DNA of 64,000 nt, taken from assembly GCA_946557105.1 (NCBI GenBank), contig CAMNSZ010000004.1, positions 62,001 through 126,000 on the forward strand. Direction: 5' to 3'. Under the pieces are notes generated by a model, which had not been told where the DNA came from, made no database searches, and saw only the letters and a list, made by a program, of their open reading frames with translations. Shown here piece by piece: positions 26,501 to 34,694 of this stretch. Each line of letters starts with the position of its first letter. Position 1 is the first letter of the stretch. The position numbers were made by a program, and so were the translations under genes. Origin of the DNA: an uncultured Lachnospiraceae bacterium. Its GTDB lineage: Bacteria; Bacillota; Clostridia; Lachnospirales; Lachnospiraceae.

Positions 26501-26903
26501 GATAAACGGGCAGATTCTTTTAAAGCTTCGCATGAACGGCGTGGTGAACGGCGAGCCGGATATTGTGGAGAGGCTTGACGGGTATATGCAGGATAAATCG
26601 GATGTGATTCCCGTTGAGCGCAAGCAGGACGGCAGCTTTTCTTCGCGCTCCTCCGTAATGAGCAATGAGGAGCTGAAGGTTATCTCCGATTATGTAAATC
26701 ATAAAATGCAGTCCATAGGCAGGGAGATGCTGGACGGTAATATCGGGTTAAATCCTTATGAAATGGGCGGCTCACAGGCGTGTACCTATTGCGCCTACAA
26801 GAAGGTCTGCGGCTTTGACGGCAGTATCGGCGGATATGAGAAGCGAAAGCTAAAGGAGTTTGGCAAGGCGGATATAATCAAGAAAATGCGGGAGCAGGTG
26901 TAA
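23502..26903 (+). CDS. addB: AddAB helicase-nuclease subunit B
   Basis: The 1133-residue protein is the B subunit of the Firmicute RecBCD counterpart, which processes double-strand breaks for recombination. The GTG start at 23502 has GGAGG six bases ahead. The N-terminal P-loop is degenerate (GPSDAGTGRKL in place of GKT), and the next block IVPDQFTMQTQKEL is conserved. The C-terminal nuclease has VKVIDYKSGSRQFD. Iron-sulfur cysteines are present: one in TYAACAYRHFLQYG near residue 770 and three in ACTYCAYKKVCGFD near the end. Length is typical. The addA start follows the stop by four bases, so they form one operon. Confidence 0.96.
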   Translation: MSLRFYFGPSDAGTGRKLYKEIIGRSLENPRQNFLVIVPDQFTMQTQKELVSLHEQGGIMNIDVLSFGRLSHRILEEVGWEEVPVLDDTGKSLVLQKVAANLKDKLPTLGGLLHRQGYIHEVKSAISEFMQYGIGTRDMEKLISFSEKRGALVHKLKDLETLYKGFTEYIQGNFVTTEETLDVLRRSLAKSRLLAGSVVVLEGFTGFTPIQNRLIQELMRLSGETIVALTMGEGEDPYLLDGEQKLFYLSKKTVSDLEGLAKEVGVERGKDVFVSAQRFARRTPALRHLEQNLFRYVYEPFSGKQDQICIFETTMPKEEVHQTGLYIRRLIREQGLAYRDIAVIMGDLQGYAPYVETEFAKLSIPCFIDRTRGIVLNPMIEYIKSALALYLKDFSYEAVFHYLRSGLAGIAAEEIDELENYVIQTGLRGYRSYSCLFTHKTKRMKDEEPLARLNGTRKRLMEQVEILHLGRTAQARDYVNRLYDFLVQNQVQQKLASFERRFEEQGLLSKAKEYAQIYRLVMELLNQIHELLGEEEISMQEFAEILEAGFGEIEVGIIPQNVDRVLVGDMERTRIRLVKVLFFLGVNDGNIPKSASKGGIISDMDREFLQESGLTLAPTPRQQMYIQRFYLYLNMTKPSERLYLSYSKMSSEGKGIRPAYLIDTVKRMFPALTVEYPQNRSALEQMETPGEGTEYLAGKLRDYALGLVDIQEEKEFFTIYHAYGDKELENARKRLTEAAFFRYKDSPLSKAVARALYGRNLENSVTRLETYAACAYRHFLQYGLTLEEREEFGFETVDMGNVYHAVLEIFAGKLSEEEYTWFDFPEEFGRNAVREALKAYAATYGDTVLYSSARNEYAIDRMERILTRTVLTLQKQLKKGAFSPSHYEVSFQFTEDLDSIHVDLSEQEKMRLTGRIDRIDTAQDDERIYVKVIDYKSGSRQFDLAALYYGLQLQLVVYMNAAMELEAKKHPEKQVVPAAMLYYHIDDPTVESSVELSDEEINGQILLKLRMNGVVNGEPDIVERLDGYMQDKSDVIPVERKQDGSFSSRSSVMSNEELKVISDYVNHKMQSIGREMLDGNIGLNPYEMGGSQACTYCAYKKVCGFDGSIGGYEKRKLKEFGKADIIKKMREQV

Positions 26904-26907
26904 AAAT

Positions 26908-29900
26908 ATGGCGATTTCGTTTACGGCCGAGCAGCGAGAGGCGATAGAACTTCATAATCGGAATATATTGGTTTCTGCGGCGGCAGGCAGCGGTAAGACG
27001 GCTGTGCTGGTGGAGCGGATTATTCAAATGATATGCGACGAAAAAAAGCCTGTGGATATAGACAGGCTGCTTATCGTGACATTTACCAATGCGGCGGCTG
27101 CGGAAATGCGTGAACGGATTGCCGACGGTATTGCAGAGAGGCTGTCGGAAAACCCCCGCTCGGAGCATATTCAAAGACAGGCGACGCTGCTTCACAATGC
27201 TCTTATCACAACAATCGACAGCTTTAGTCTGTTTATCATCCGCAATCATTTTAACGAAATCGGCCTAGACCCTGCATTCCGAGTGGCGGACGAGGGAGAA
27301 ATCAAGCTTTTGCGGCAGGAGGCGCTAAAGGAGCTGTTGGAGAATTCTTATGCCGAAGGCGGGGAGAGCTTCCATGAGTGCGTGGAATATTTCTGTCCGG
27401 GGGGAAGGGAAGACGCATTGGAGCAGCATATTTTAAATTTATCCCGCTACGCGGCAAGCTTTCCGTGGCAGGAGGAGTGGCTTTTGCAGAGAAAGGCGGA
27501 CTATGACGCCGAGGATGCGGACACGCTGATTGCAAGCGAGTGCTTTGTTTATCTGAAAAAATATGTACGGTTAATGCTAAAGGGCTGCGTCTGCAAGCTG
27601 CGGGAGGCGAAGGAGCTTTGCGAAATGCCGGACGGACCATATATGTACGGCGAACTGATAGATGCAGAGCTGGAACAGTTGGAAAAACTGGCGGCATATG
27701 GGAACGGGGAAATGGAGGGCGGCGTCTCTGAAGCCGAATTTTGGATAAATTACGGCGTAAGGATTGCAGCGGTAAGCTTTGACAGACTTCCCTCTAAGAA
27801 GGACGACAGTGTTTCGCAAATAAAGCGGGAGCAGGTAAGGGAGCTTCGGAGTCAGGTTAAGGATATTTTAACGAAAATGGAGGGGGATTTGTTCGCTACC
27901 CCTATTGAGCTTGTCATAAAGCAGGGAAAGGCATGTGTGGCGCCCGTTTGTACGCTGATAGATTTGGTGTTGGAGTTTAACAGGCGAATGCAGCGAAAAA
28001 AACAGGAAAAGAGACTGATAGATTTTTCGGATATGGAGCATTATGCGCTGGATATTTTGGTTCACAAAGAGGGAACCATAATAACGCCCAGCGCGGTGGC
28101 GCTGGAGTACAGACAGTATTTTTATGAAATTCTGATTGACGAGTATCAGGACAGCAATCTGGTACAGGAATATTTGTTGAAGGCGGTTTCCGGTGAGGAG
28201 GACGGCGGCTACAACCGGTTTATGGTAGGCGACGTGAAGCAGAGCATATATAAATTCCGTCTGGCGAGACCGGAGCTGTTTCTGGAGAAATATGATTCCT
28301 ACACGAAGGAGGGGGATTGCCGGCAGATAGATCTTTCCCAAAACTTTCGGAGCCGGACGCAGGTGGTGGATACGGTCAACGATATCTTTTCCCGTATTAT
28401 GAGCAGAGAGATAGGCGGAATTGCCTATGATGAGCGCGCAGCGCTATATGCTGCGGCAGCCTATCCGGAAAATGAAGGCTGTAGTAGCGAGCTGCTTCTG
28501 GCAGAAAAGCCGAAGAAGGATTCACAGCTAAATGCAAAGCAGGCGGAAGCCTTTGTTATAGCCCGGAAAATTAAATCGCTTATGAGGGATTTTCAGGTGA
28601 CGGACAAGGAGACGGGAGAGCTCAGAGCAGTGCGCTTTAGAGATATGGTAATTCTGCTTCGGAGCAACAGCGGCTGGGACGAGGAATTTAAGGAGGTTTT
28701 GGAGCAGGAGGGTATTCCCGTGTATATTACCTCGAAAACAGGCTATTTTGCCGCGTCGGAGGTACAGGAGCTTTTGCAGCTTTTGCGGACGCTTGATAAT
28801 CCGAGACAGGATATTAGCTTATTTGGCGTTATGAAATCGGTCTTTGGAGGCTTTTCGGAGGAGGAAATCGCCAAGGTGCGAAGCGTGCAAAAGGACTGCT
28901 CCCTGTATGAGGCGGTCTGCGGCTATGGAAGCGGCGGCTGTGCCGGCACAAGCGAGGCGCAATTAGGATGCGCCGGCGATGGAGGGAAAGCCGAAGCCGG
29001 AGGAATTGACGCCGCAGAAGCGGCCGCAGGGGAAGAGAGCGCCGGGGCGGAAGAAGGCAAAGAAGCAGAAAAAGGCGCCGCGGCGAAAGACAGCGTCGCC
29101 GTAGAAGGGGGTGGAGCGGAGCGGGCAGCGGTTGAAAAATCGGGTTGCGATTACAGGCTTGCGGCAAAGTGCCGTGATTTTATCGGACTGCTAAAGAAGT
29201 ATCGGGAGTGTACCGCCTATTTGCCTATCAGAGACCTGCTGCAGAGATTGGTGGATGACTTTGATTATCTGAATTATGTGACGGCTCTGCCGGCGGGCGG
29301 TAAGCGCAGGGCAAATGTGGAAATGCTGTTTACCAAGGCTTCGGATTTTGAAAGGACGAGCTATTTTGGATTGTTTCATTTTATCCGTTATATGGAACAG
29401 CTTGAAAAGTATGACGTGGATTACGGCGAAGCGGATGCCTTGGATGAAAATGCGGATGTGGTGCGCATTATGAGTATACATAAAAGTAAAGGACTGGAAT
29501 TCCCGGTGGCGTTTGTGGCGGGATTGTCAAAACGCTTCAATATGCAGGATGCAAATCAGTCTCTGCTTGTGGATATGGATTTAGGACTTGGCGTTGATTA
29601 TGTGGATGCAAAGAGGCGGCTGCGCAATAAGACGCTGCGAAAAAGAGCGCTTTCCAAAAAGATGAGGGAAGACAATCTGGCAGAGGAGCTTCGCGTGTTA
29701 TATGTGGCGCTCACCCGTGCAAAAGAAAAGCTGATACTTTCGGCGACAATGGAAAATGCAAAAGAGGTTCGGGAGCAGTGCTTGGAGAGAAGGAGCAGTC
29801 ATTTGACCTATATTGATTTTATGAAGGCTTCCGATTATATGGATTTTTTACTGCCGGTTTTAGGACAGTGTAAGCTGGAGGTTCTGGTGGAGGAGCTTCC

Positions 29901-30759
29901 GGAGCTTTTGGGGGAAGAGGTCAAGGAGCAGGTGGATTTATATGAGAGAAGGCTTGCCCTTTCGCGGGCGTCCGATTATGCGGATCGGGAGGCGCTTGCC
30001 GGACTGAAGGCCCGTTTTGCTTATGAATATCCTTACGGTAATCTGGCGGAGCTGTACACAAAGACCACGGTGTCCGAGTTAAAGATTGCCGCGATGGCCG
30101 AGAAGGACGAAGCCGCGTACCATGTCTTTGAGGAAAAGGAAATTGTTCCGTACATTCCCGTCTTTAGGAGAGGCGACGAGGCGGTAAGTGGTACGGTGCG
30201 GGGTAATGCATTCCACCGCGCCATGGAGCTTTTGGACCTTGAAGGATTGTTGGGCGGGCAGTTTAATGTGTTTCCCGAAAGCTTTGCGGAGTATGAGGAA
30301 AAGCTGGATAAGAAAGTCTTGGCAAAAAGCCTCCATAGCTTTTTGCTTTCACTGAAAGAGGAGAGACGTCTACAAAAGGAATATTATCTTGCGTTGAACG
30401 AAGGAAAGCTGGTTCGTTTTCTTGGGTCCGAGCTTGCCTTTCGCATGTGGAGAGCGGAGAGGGCAGGCAGTCTGTACAGGGAGCAGCCCTTCGTGTTGGG
30501 AATTGCCGCCCATAGGCTGAAGCCGGAATTTCCCCGGGAAGAAAGCGTGCTGATACAGGGAATTATCGATGTGTTTTTTGTGGAGGAAGATGAAATAGTC
30601 CTGCTTGATTATAAGACGGATGTGATTGACTCTCTTGAAAGCCTGCGGAAGCGATATGAGGTACAGCTTGATTATTATGGGGAAGCGCTGCAGAAGCTGA
30701 TGAGACTTCCGGTGAAGGAGAAGCTTCTGTATTCCTTTTATCTGGAGAGATATCGGTAA
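26908..30759 (+). CDS. addA: AddAB helicase-nuclease subunit A
   Basis: The 1283-residue subunit carries the UvrD-type helicase and a second nuclease domain. Motif I is ILVSAAAGSGKTAVLVERI, followed by LLIVTFTNAAAAEMRERI, the Walker B-like LIDEYQDSN, KQSIYKFRLARPELF, then the late helicase motif IMSIHKSKGLEFPVAFVAGL and RVLYVALTRAKEKLIL. The nuclease motif near the C-terminus is EIVLLDYKTDVID. An unusual Ala/Gly/Glu-rich low-complexity stretch occupies residues about 674-745 (28930-29140) between the helicase blocks; it is absent from typical AddA and probably forms a flexible surface loop. The start lies four bases after addB. Confidence 0.96.
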   Translation: MAISFTAEQREAIELHNRNILVSAAAGSGKTAVLVERIIQMICDEKKPVDIDRLLIVTFTNAAAAEMRERIADGIAERLSENPRSEHIQRQATLLHNALITTIDSFSLFIIRNHFNEIGLDPAFRVADEGEIKLLRQEALKELLENSYAEGGESFHECVEYFCPGGREDALEQHILNLSRYAASFPWQEEWLLQRKADYDAEDADTLIASECFVYLKKYVRLMLKGCVCKLREAKELCEMPDGPYMYGELIDAELEQLEKLAAYGNGEMEGGVSEAEFWINYGVRIAAVSFDRLPSKKDDSVSQIKREQVRELRSQVKDILTKMEGDLFATPIELVIKQGKACVAPVCTLIDLVLEFNRRMQRKKQEKRLIDFSDMEHYALDILVHKEGTIITPSAVALEYRQYFYEILIDEYQDSNLVQEYLLKAVSGEEDGGYNRFMVGDVKQSIYKFRLARPELFLEKYDSYTKEGDCRQIDLSQNFRSRTQVVDTVNDIFSRIMSREIGGIAYDERAALYAAAAYPENEGCSSELLLAEKPKKDSQLNAKQAEAFVIARKIKSLMRDFQVTDKETGELRAVRFRDMVILLRSNSGWDEEFKEVLEQEGIPVYITSKTGYFAASEVQELLQLLRTLDNPRQDISLFGVMKSVFGGFSEEEIAKVRSVQKDCSLYEAVCGYGSGGCAGTSEAQLGCAGDGGKAEAGGIDAAEAAAGEESAGAEEGKEAEKGAAAKDSVAVEGGGAERAAVEKSGCDYRLAAKCRDFIGLLKKYRECTAYLPIRDLLQRLVDDFDYLNYVTALPAGGKRRANVEMLFTKASDFERTSYFGLFHFIRYMEQLEKYDVDYGEADALDENADVVRIMSIHKSKGLEFPVAFVAGLSKRFNMQDANQSLLVDMDLGLGVDYVDAKRRLRNKTLRKRALSKKMREDNLAEELRVLYVALTRAKEKLILSATMENAKEVREQCLERRSSHLTYIDFMKASDYMDFLLPVLGQCKLEVLVEELPELLGEEVKEQVDLYERRLALSRASDYADREALAGLKARFAYEYPYGNLAELYTKTTVSELKIAAMAEKDEAAYHVFEEKEIVPYIPVFRRGDEAVSGTVRGNAFHRAMELLDLEGLLGGQFNVFPESFAEYEEKLDKKVLAKSLHSFLLSLKEERRLQKEYYLALNEGKLVRFLGSELAFRMWRAERAGSLYREQPFVLGIAAHRLKPEFPREESVLIQGIIDVFFVEEDEIVLLDYKTDVIDSLESLRKRYEVQLDYYGEALQKLMRLPVKEKLLYSFYLERYR

Positions 30760-30768
30760 GAGGGGCTG

Positions 30769-30807
30769 TAAAAAAAGCCGCAGCCCATGCTTGACGGGCT
30801 GCGGCTT
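30769..30807 (-). terminator. Intrinsic terminator of thiT
   Basis: AAGCCGCAGCCC at 30775-30786 pairs perfectly with GGGCTGCGGCTT at 30796-30807. On the minus strand the stem is followed by a run of seven T, so it terminates thiT. The hairpin also lies after addA on the plus strand but there lacks a T-run. Confidence 0.85.
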
Positions 30808-30871
30808 ATATCATAGGGCTTTCGATTTATGCCGGATATCGGCACGCGTTACGCAGGCCGAGGCGCTGCGG

Positions 30872-31555
30872 CTATGTTGTAGCAAGGCGCTTTACATACC
30901 CCATTGCCTTTGCCACGGGAGGGATTGCAAGCAGTACAACGGTGACGGCAGCCTCGGCGGCAAGATAGGAGCCGTTGTAGGCTGCGGAGTAGGCGGCAAC
31001 GTTCCAGCCCTCCCACGCATAAGAGGCAAAAAAGAAAACGCCTGAGAGAAAGGAAAAGAAAAACCTGCCGAGGACTCCTGCTATGTAACCGATAATCAAG
31101 CCGTTCTTTTTCCTGTAGAAGAAGCCGGCGAGACCCAGCGCCCCGAAGGCTAACGGGTAGTCGGTGAGCATCTGGGGCACGGTATAGAAGATGGGCTCCA
31201 TGACAAACTGTAAAAGCCCGTATGCAATACCGGTCATAATACCTACATAGGGTCCGTACCAGTTAGCTATCAGCACAATAAACAGCATGCTTAACAGTGT
31301 GACGGATCCTCCCATGGGCATCTCGAACAGCTTAATCATAGAAGCGACAACGGCTAAAGCGATTGCCGCGGCTGAAAAGACAAGCTGCTTGGTGGTAAGC
31401 TTCACGGAAGCCTTGCCCGACTGGATGCGGCGCACTGCCAGCGCGGCGGCAATCAAAAGTACAATGACGGCGGCTACGGTAAGAATACCCGGTGTAGTCA
31501 GTTTTACGGCGTCATCTCCCCATACGTCGGTGGGGGCGGCAAAAAAATTGTTCAT
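30872..31555 (-). CDS. thiT: Thiamine-specific ECF transporter S component
   Basis: The 227-residue membrane protein binds thiamine and works with the shared ECF energising module. After an extra N-terminal helix (ILTVAAVIVLLIAAALAV), the ThiT core begins at about residue 50: LVFSAAAIALAVVASMIKLF, then MGGSVTLLSMLFIVLIANWY, YGPYVGIMTGIAYGLLQF and ASYAWEGWNVAAYS. The family is usually about 190 residues, so the first 45 are an addition. The identity is supported independently by the TPP riboswitch directly upstream. Its AGGAGG ribosome binding site lies inside a hairpin with its anti-sequence. Confidence 0.94.
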   Translation of the reverse strand: MNNFFAAPTDVWGDDAVKLTTPGILTVAAVIVLLIAAALAVRRIQSGKASVKLTTKQLVFSAAAIALAVVASMIKLFEMPMGGSVTLLSMLFIVLIANWYGPYVGIMTGIAYGLLQFVMEPIFYTVPQMLTDYPLAFGALGLAGFFYRKKNGLIIGYIAGVLGRFFFSFLSGVFFFASYAWEGWNVAAYSAAYNGSYLAAEAAVTVVLLAIPPVAKAMGYVKRLATT

Positions 31556-31586
31556 AAAAAATCCTCCTTCGTCTGCGCGAGGAGGA
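31556..31586 (-). promoter_or_regulatory. thiT: Hairpin hiding the thiT ribosome binding site, also terminator-like
   Basis: On the minus strand TCCTCCTCG pairs with CGAAGGAGGA (one bulged A), so the AGGAGG of thiT is inside the stem. Six T follow, directly before ATG 31555. The same hairpin could block ribosomes or terminate transcription, and it is the natural output stage of the upstream riboswitch. Confidence 0.6.
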
Positions 31587-31595
31587 ACAGCATCG

Positions 31596-31620
31596 ATAAT
31601 TGCATCAAAAATGCAATTAT
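31596..31620 (-). repeat. Perfect 10-bp hairpin in the riboswitch linker
   Basis: ATAATTGCAT and ATGCAATTAT form a perfect 10-bp stem with a five-base loop, between the TPP aptamer and the hairpin that covers the ribosome binding site. No complementarity to the final hairpin was noticed, so its role in switching is unclear. Confidence 0.6.
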
Positions 31621-31626
31621 GTTTTG

Positions 31627-31714
31627 GCTTCCTTACGCCGGTATTACCCGGTTCAAGTAATGAGGGTCAGAATTAAAATAAATTCAGTCTCAGCGATGTG
31701 CTCCCCTAGCGGTT
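31627..31714 (-). promoter_or_regulatory. TPP riboswitch (thi box) controlling thiT
   Basis: The minus strand shows the conserved order of the thi box: AGGGGAGC, then GCTGAGA, a variable arm, GACCCT, TTGAACC, GGTAATACCGGCGTAAGGAAG. These are the pyrimidine- and pyrophosphate-binding segments of the TPP aptamer. It lies between a strong promoter and thiT, and thiamine pyrophosphate should turn thiT off. Loop lengths are ordinary. Confidence 0.95.
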
Positions 31715-31734
31715 ATATAATTTAGTTGTGTTTT

Positions 31735-31763
31735 ACTATAAGGCAAAGAGCTCCGGGTGTCAA
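31735..31763 (-). promoter_or_regulatory. Promoter of thiT
   Basis: On the minus strand TTGACA (31763-31758) and TATAGT (31740-31735) are separated by 17 bases. Transcription would start near 31728, just ahead of the TPP aptamer, which supports the riboswitch call. Confidence 0.75.
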
Positions 31764-31852
31764 GTAAAAATTAGATGAATGTCAATGCCGAAATTTAATG
31801 CTTGGCGTTAAATGAAGCTATGTAGAAGGCAATTAAGAACGAGAGGAAAATT

Positions 31853-34657
31853 ATGCAAAACAATCATTTGGTAATCGGAATATTGGCGCATGTGGACGCC
31901 GGTAAAACTACTCTTGCGGAGGGAATTTTATATACCTGCGGCAGTATCCGCACCTTGGGAAGGGTGGACCATAAAGACGCTTTTTTGGATAATTTTGCTC
32001 TGGAGCGGGAAAGGGGCATTACGATTTTTTCCAAGCAGGCGCAGATAGAATGGGAAAATCTGAAAATAACCCTGCTGGACACACCGGGGCATGTGGATTT
32101 TTCCGCAGAGATGGAGAGAACCCTGCAGGTTTTGGATTACGCCATACTGGTAATAAACGGTTCGGACGGTGTACAGGGGCATGTGGAAACCTTGTGGCGG
32201 CTTTTAAAAAAATATGAGATACCCGCATTTATTTTTGTAAATAAAATGGATATGTCGGGAACGGATAAGACAGGGCTTATGAGGAATCTCACAGAGCGGC
32301 TGGACAGCGCCGTGACGGAATTTTGTGACGCAGGGGAGGAGAATTTTTATGAGGAGCTGGCTATGTGCGACGAAGGACTTTTGGAGGAATATCTGGAGAC
32401 GGGGGCGTTGCGCAGGGAAAGTATTGCCTATGCCATAGGGGAGCGCAGGGTTTTTCCCTGTTATTTCGGCTCGGCGCTAAAGCTTATGGGAGTGGAGGAG
32501 CTGCTTTGCGGAATTTCCGCATATGCTTTGCGAAGGGAATATCCTGACGAGCCGGGAGCAAGGGTGTTTAAGATTGCCAGAGACGAATCGGGCAACCGTC
32601 TGACCTACCTTAAGGTGACGGGGGGCGTGCTTAAGGCGAAAATGCTTCTTGACAATCGAAACAGCGCAGGAACGGAAAAAGAGGTGTGGCAGGAGAAGGC
32701 CGACCAGCTGCGTGTTTACAACGGAGCCGGATTTAAGACCGTGGAGGAGGCGCAGGCGGGGGAAATCTGTGCAGTCACGGGTCTGACGAAAACTTTTGCG
32801 GGGCAGGGGCTTGGCTATGAGGAGGAAAACGCGCTGCCGGTGCTGGAGCCGGTGCTCACCTATCAGCTTGCGCTGCCTGAGGGAAGCGATGCGATAACGG
32901 TTCTGGGGCAGCTTAGGAGACTGGAAGAGGAGGAGCCGCTTCTGCGCATTGTATGGAAAGAGGCCTTGTCGGAGATTCATGTGCAGGTAATGGGGGAGGT
33001 ACAGGTTGAAGTCTTAAAAAATCTGATAGCGGAGCGTTATGGTCTGAAGGCAGAGTTTGGAAACGGGAGCATTGTCTATAAAGAAACTATAGCGGAGCCG
33101 GTAATCGGTATCGGACATTTTGAGCCGCTTAGGCATTATGCGGAGGTGCATCTGCTTTTGGAGCCTGCCGAGAGAGGGTGCGGGCTGCAGTTTATGTCGC
33201 TGTGTAGCGAGGATATGCTGGACAGAAATTGGCAGCGGCTGGTGATGACTCACTTAGAGGAAAAGGTTCATGCAGGGGTGCTCACCGGCTCCGAGATTAC
33301 GGATATGCGAATCAGCCTTATTGCCGGACGGGCGCATCAGAAGCATACCGAGGGCGGAGATTTCAGGCAAGCGACCTACAGGGCGGTAAGACAGGGGCTT
33401 CGCAAAGGTAAAAGCGTGCTTTTGGAGCCGTATTTTGCTTTTACTCTGGAGCTGCCCACACAGCTTTTGGGGCGCGCCATGTCGGATATTCAGAGAATGC
33501 AGGGAAGCTTTGAGTCTCCCGTGACTAAGGAAGGGTATAGCATCCTTACGGGGAGCGCCCCCGTAGCGACCATGCGGGAGTATCAGAGGGAATTTAGCGC
33601 CTATACAAAGGGATTCGGGAGGATGACCTGCTTTCTTGAGGGCTATAAGCCCTGCCACAACAGCGAAGAGGTTGTCAAAAATTATGCCTATGACCCGGAG
33701 GCGGATATAAATAATCCCACAAGCTCGGTGTTCTGTTCTCACGGGGCGGGCTTTGTGGTAGAATGGGATCAGGTGGGGGAGTATGCCCATGTAGAGAGCG
33801 GACGAAAACTGGAGGAGCTGACGAAAGGGGCAAAGGAAGGGATTACGGCTGGGGTTTGGAACGACATCATGGAACATGCGCTTGGCGCCGCAAAATCGGA
33901 GAGAGACGTGAAGGACCCAGAAGGGAGCGGCAGGGCCGCGAGCGGTTATATTACACAGGACGAGATTGAGGAGATTTTCCGCCAGACCTACGGAAAAAAG
34001 CAGGAGGATGCAAACCGATTCAGGCGCTACCATAAGGGGGGCAGGCGCGAGTGGCGGTTTGAGGGAGGGAGCGACACGCGCCATACGGACGGGCAGTCAG
34101 GCAGGGAAGGAAGGAACAGCAGCGCCTATGGAGGCGCTAAGGGCTCGGAAGGAGAAACTTTTCGCAGCGGCATACCCGCTTCAAAGGAAGCGTATCTGTT
34201 GGTGGACGGCTATAACATTATTTTTGCATGGCAGGAACTAAGAGAGCTGGCGGCGGTTAATATTGACGGCGCAAGGGATAAGCTTATCGATATTATGAGT
34301 AATTATCAGGGCTATGTAGGGAGTACGGTCATTGTAGTGTACGATGCCTATAAGGTAAAGGGAAATCCGGGCAGTGTGTTAAAATATCACAATATTCATG
34401 TGGTGTATACCAAGGAGGCGGAGACCGCAGACCAGTATATTGAAAAGACCGTTCATCAAATCGGACGAAGGTATCAGGTGACGGTTGCCACCTCTGACGC
34501 TTTGGAGCAGATGATTATCTGGGGCGACGGCGCCGTGAGGATGTCGGCGCAGGGGCTTTATGAGGCGGTGGAGAGGGCAAAGGAGGATATGCAGAGAACA
34601 ATATCCGTAAAGGCGGATCATAAATTTGCGCCGAAACGCCATGATTTTAAAGCCTAA
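31853..34657 (+). CDS. TetM-like translational GTPase fused to a YacP/Rae1-like NYN domain
   Basis: Residues 1-650 match ribosomal protection proteins of the TetM/EF-G group: P-loop AHVDAGKTTLAEGIL, switch region ERERGITIFSKQ, LLDTPGHVDFSAEME and FVNKMD, followed by EF-G-like domains. A charged linker at about 700-775 (GRREWRFEGGSDTRHTDGQ) joins a C-terminal NYN/PIN nuclease-like domain at 778-934: AYLLVDGYNIIFAW, ARDKLIDIMSNYQGY, VVYDAYKVKGNPGS and TVATSDALEQMIIWG. That domain matches YacP, known as Rae1, a ribosome-dependent mRNA endonuclease. Tet proteins are about 640 residues, so this one is extended by nearly 300. A ribosome-rescue or translation-quality role is inferred; tetracycline resistance is not established. 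Confidence 0.9.
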   Translation: MQNNHLVIGILAHVDAGKTTLAEGILYTCGSIRTLGRVDHKDAFLDNFALERERGITIFSKQAQIEWENLKITLLDTPGHVDFSAEMERTLQVLDYAILVINGSDGVQGHVETLWRLLKKYEIPAFIFVNKMDMSGTDKTGLMRNLTERLDSAVTEFCDAGEENFYEELAMCDEGLLEEYLETGALRRESIAYAIGERRVFPCYFGSALKLMGVEELLCGISAYALRREYPDEPGARVFKIARDESGNRLTYLKVTGGVLKAKMLLDNRNSAGTEKEVWQEKADQLRVYNGAGFKTVEEAQAGEICAVTGLTKTFAGQGLGYEEENALPVLEPVLTYQLALPEGSDAITVLGQLRRLEEEEPLLRIVWKEALSEIHVQVMGEVQVEVLKNLIAERYGLKAEFGNGSIVYKETIAEPVIGIGHFEPLRHYAEVHLLLEPAERGCGLQFMSLCSEDMLDRNWQRLVMTHLEEKVHAGVLTGSEITDMRISLIAGRAHQKHTEGGDFRQATYRAVRQGLRKGKSVLLEPYFAFTLELPTQLLGRAMSDIQRMQGSFESPVTKEGYSILTGSAPVATMREYQREFSAYTKGFGRMTCFLEGYKPCHNSEEVVKNYAYDPEADINNPTSSVFCSHGAGFVVEWDQVGEYAHVESGRKLEELTKGAKEGITAGVWNDIMEHALGAAKSERDVKDPEGSGRAASGYITQDEIEEIFRQTYGKKQEDANRFRRYHKGGRREWRFEGGSDTRHTDGQSGREGRNSSAYGGAKGSEGETFRSGIPASKEAYLLVDGYNIIFAWQELRELAAVNIDGARDKLIDIMSNYQGYVGSTVIVVYDAYKVKGNPGSVLKYHNIHVVYTKEAETADQYIEKTVHQIGRRYQVTVATSDALEQMIIWGDGAVRMSAQGLYEAVERAKEDMQRTISVKADHKFAPKRHDFKA

Positions 34658-34694
34658 CTCAGAAGGAGGAAAGGTATGAAGGGAGAGTAATGTT

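Noticed and set aside
31853..33800. Acquired tetracycline resistance gene
   Set aside because: The GTPase part is related to TetM, but the long fused NYN domain and ordinary chromosomal neighbours argue against a mobile resistance determinant.
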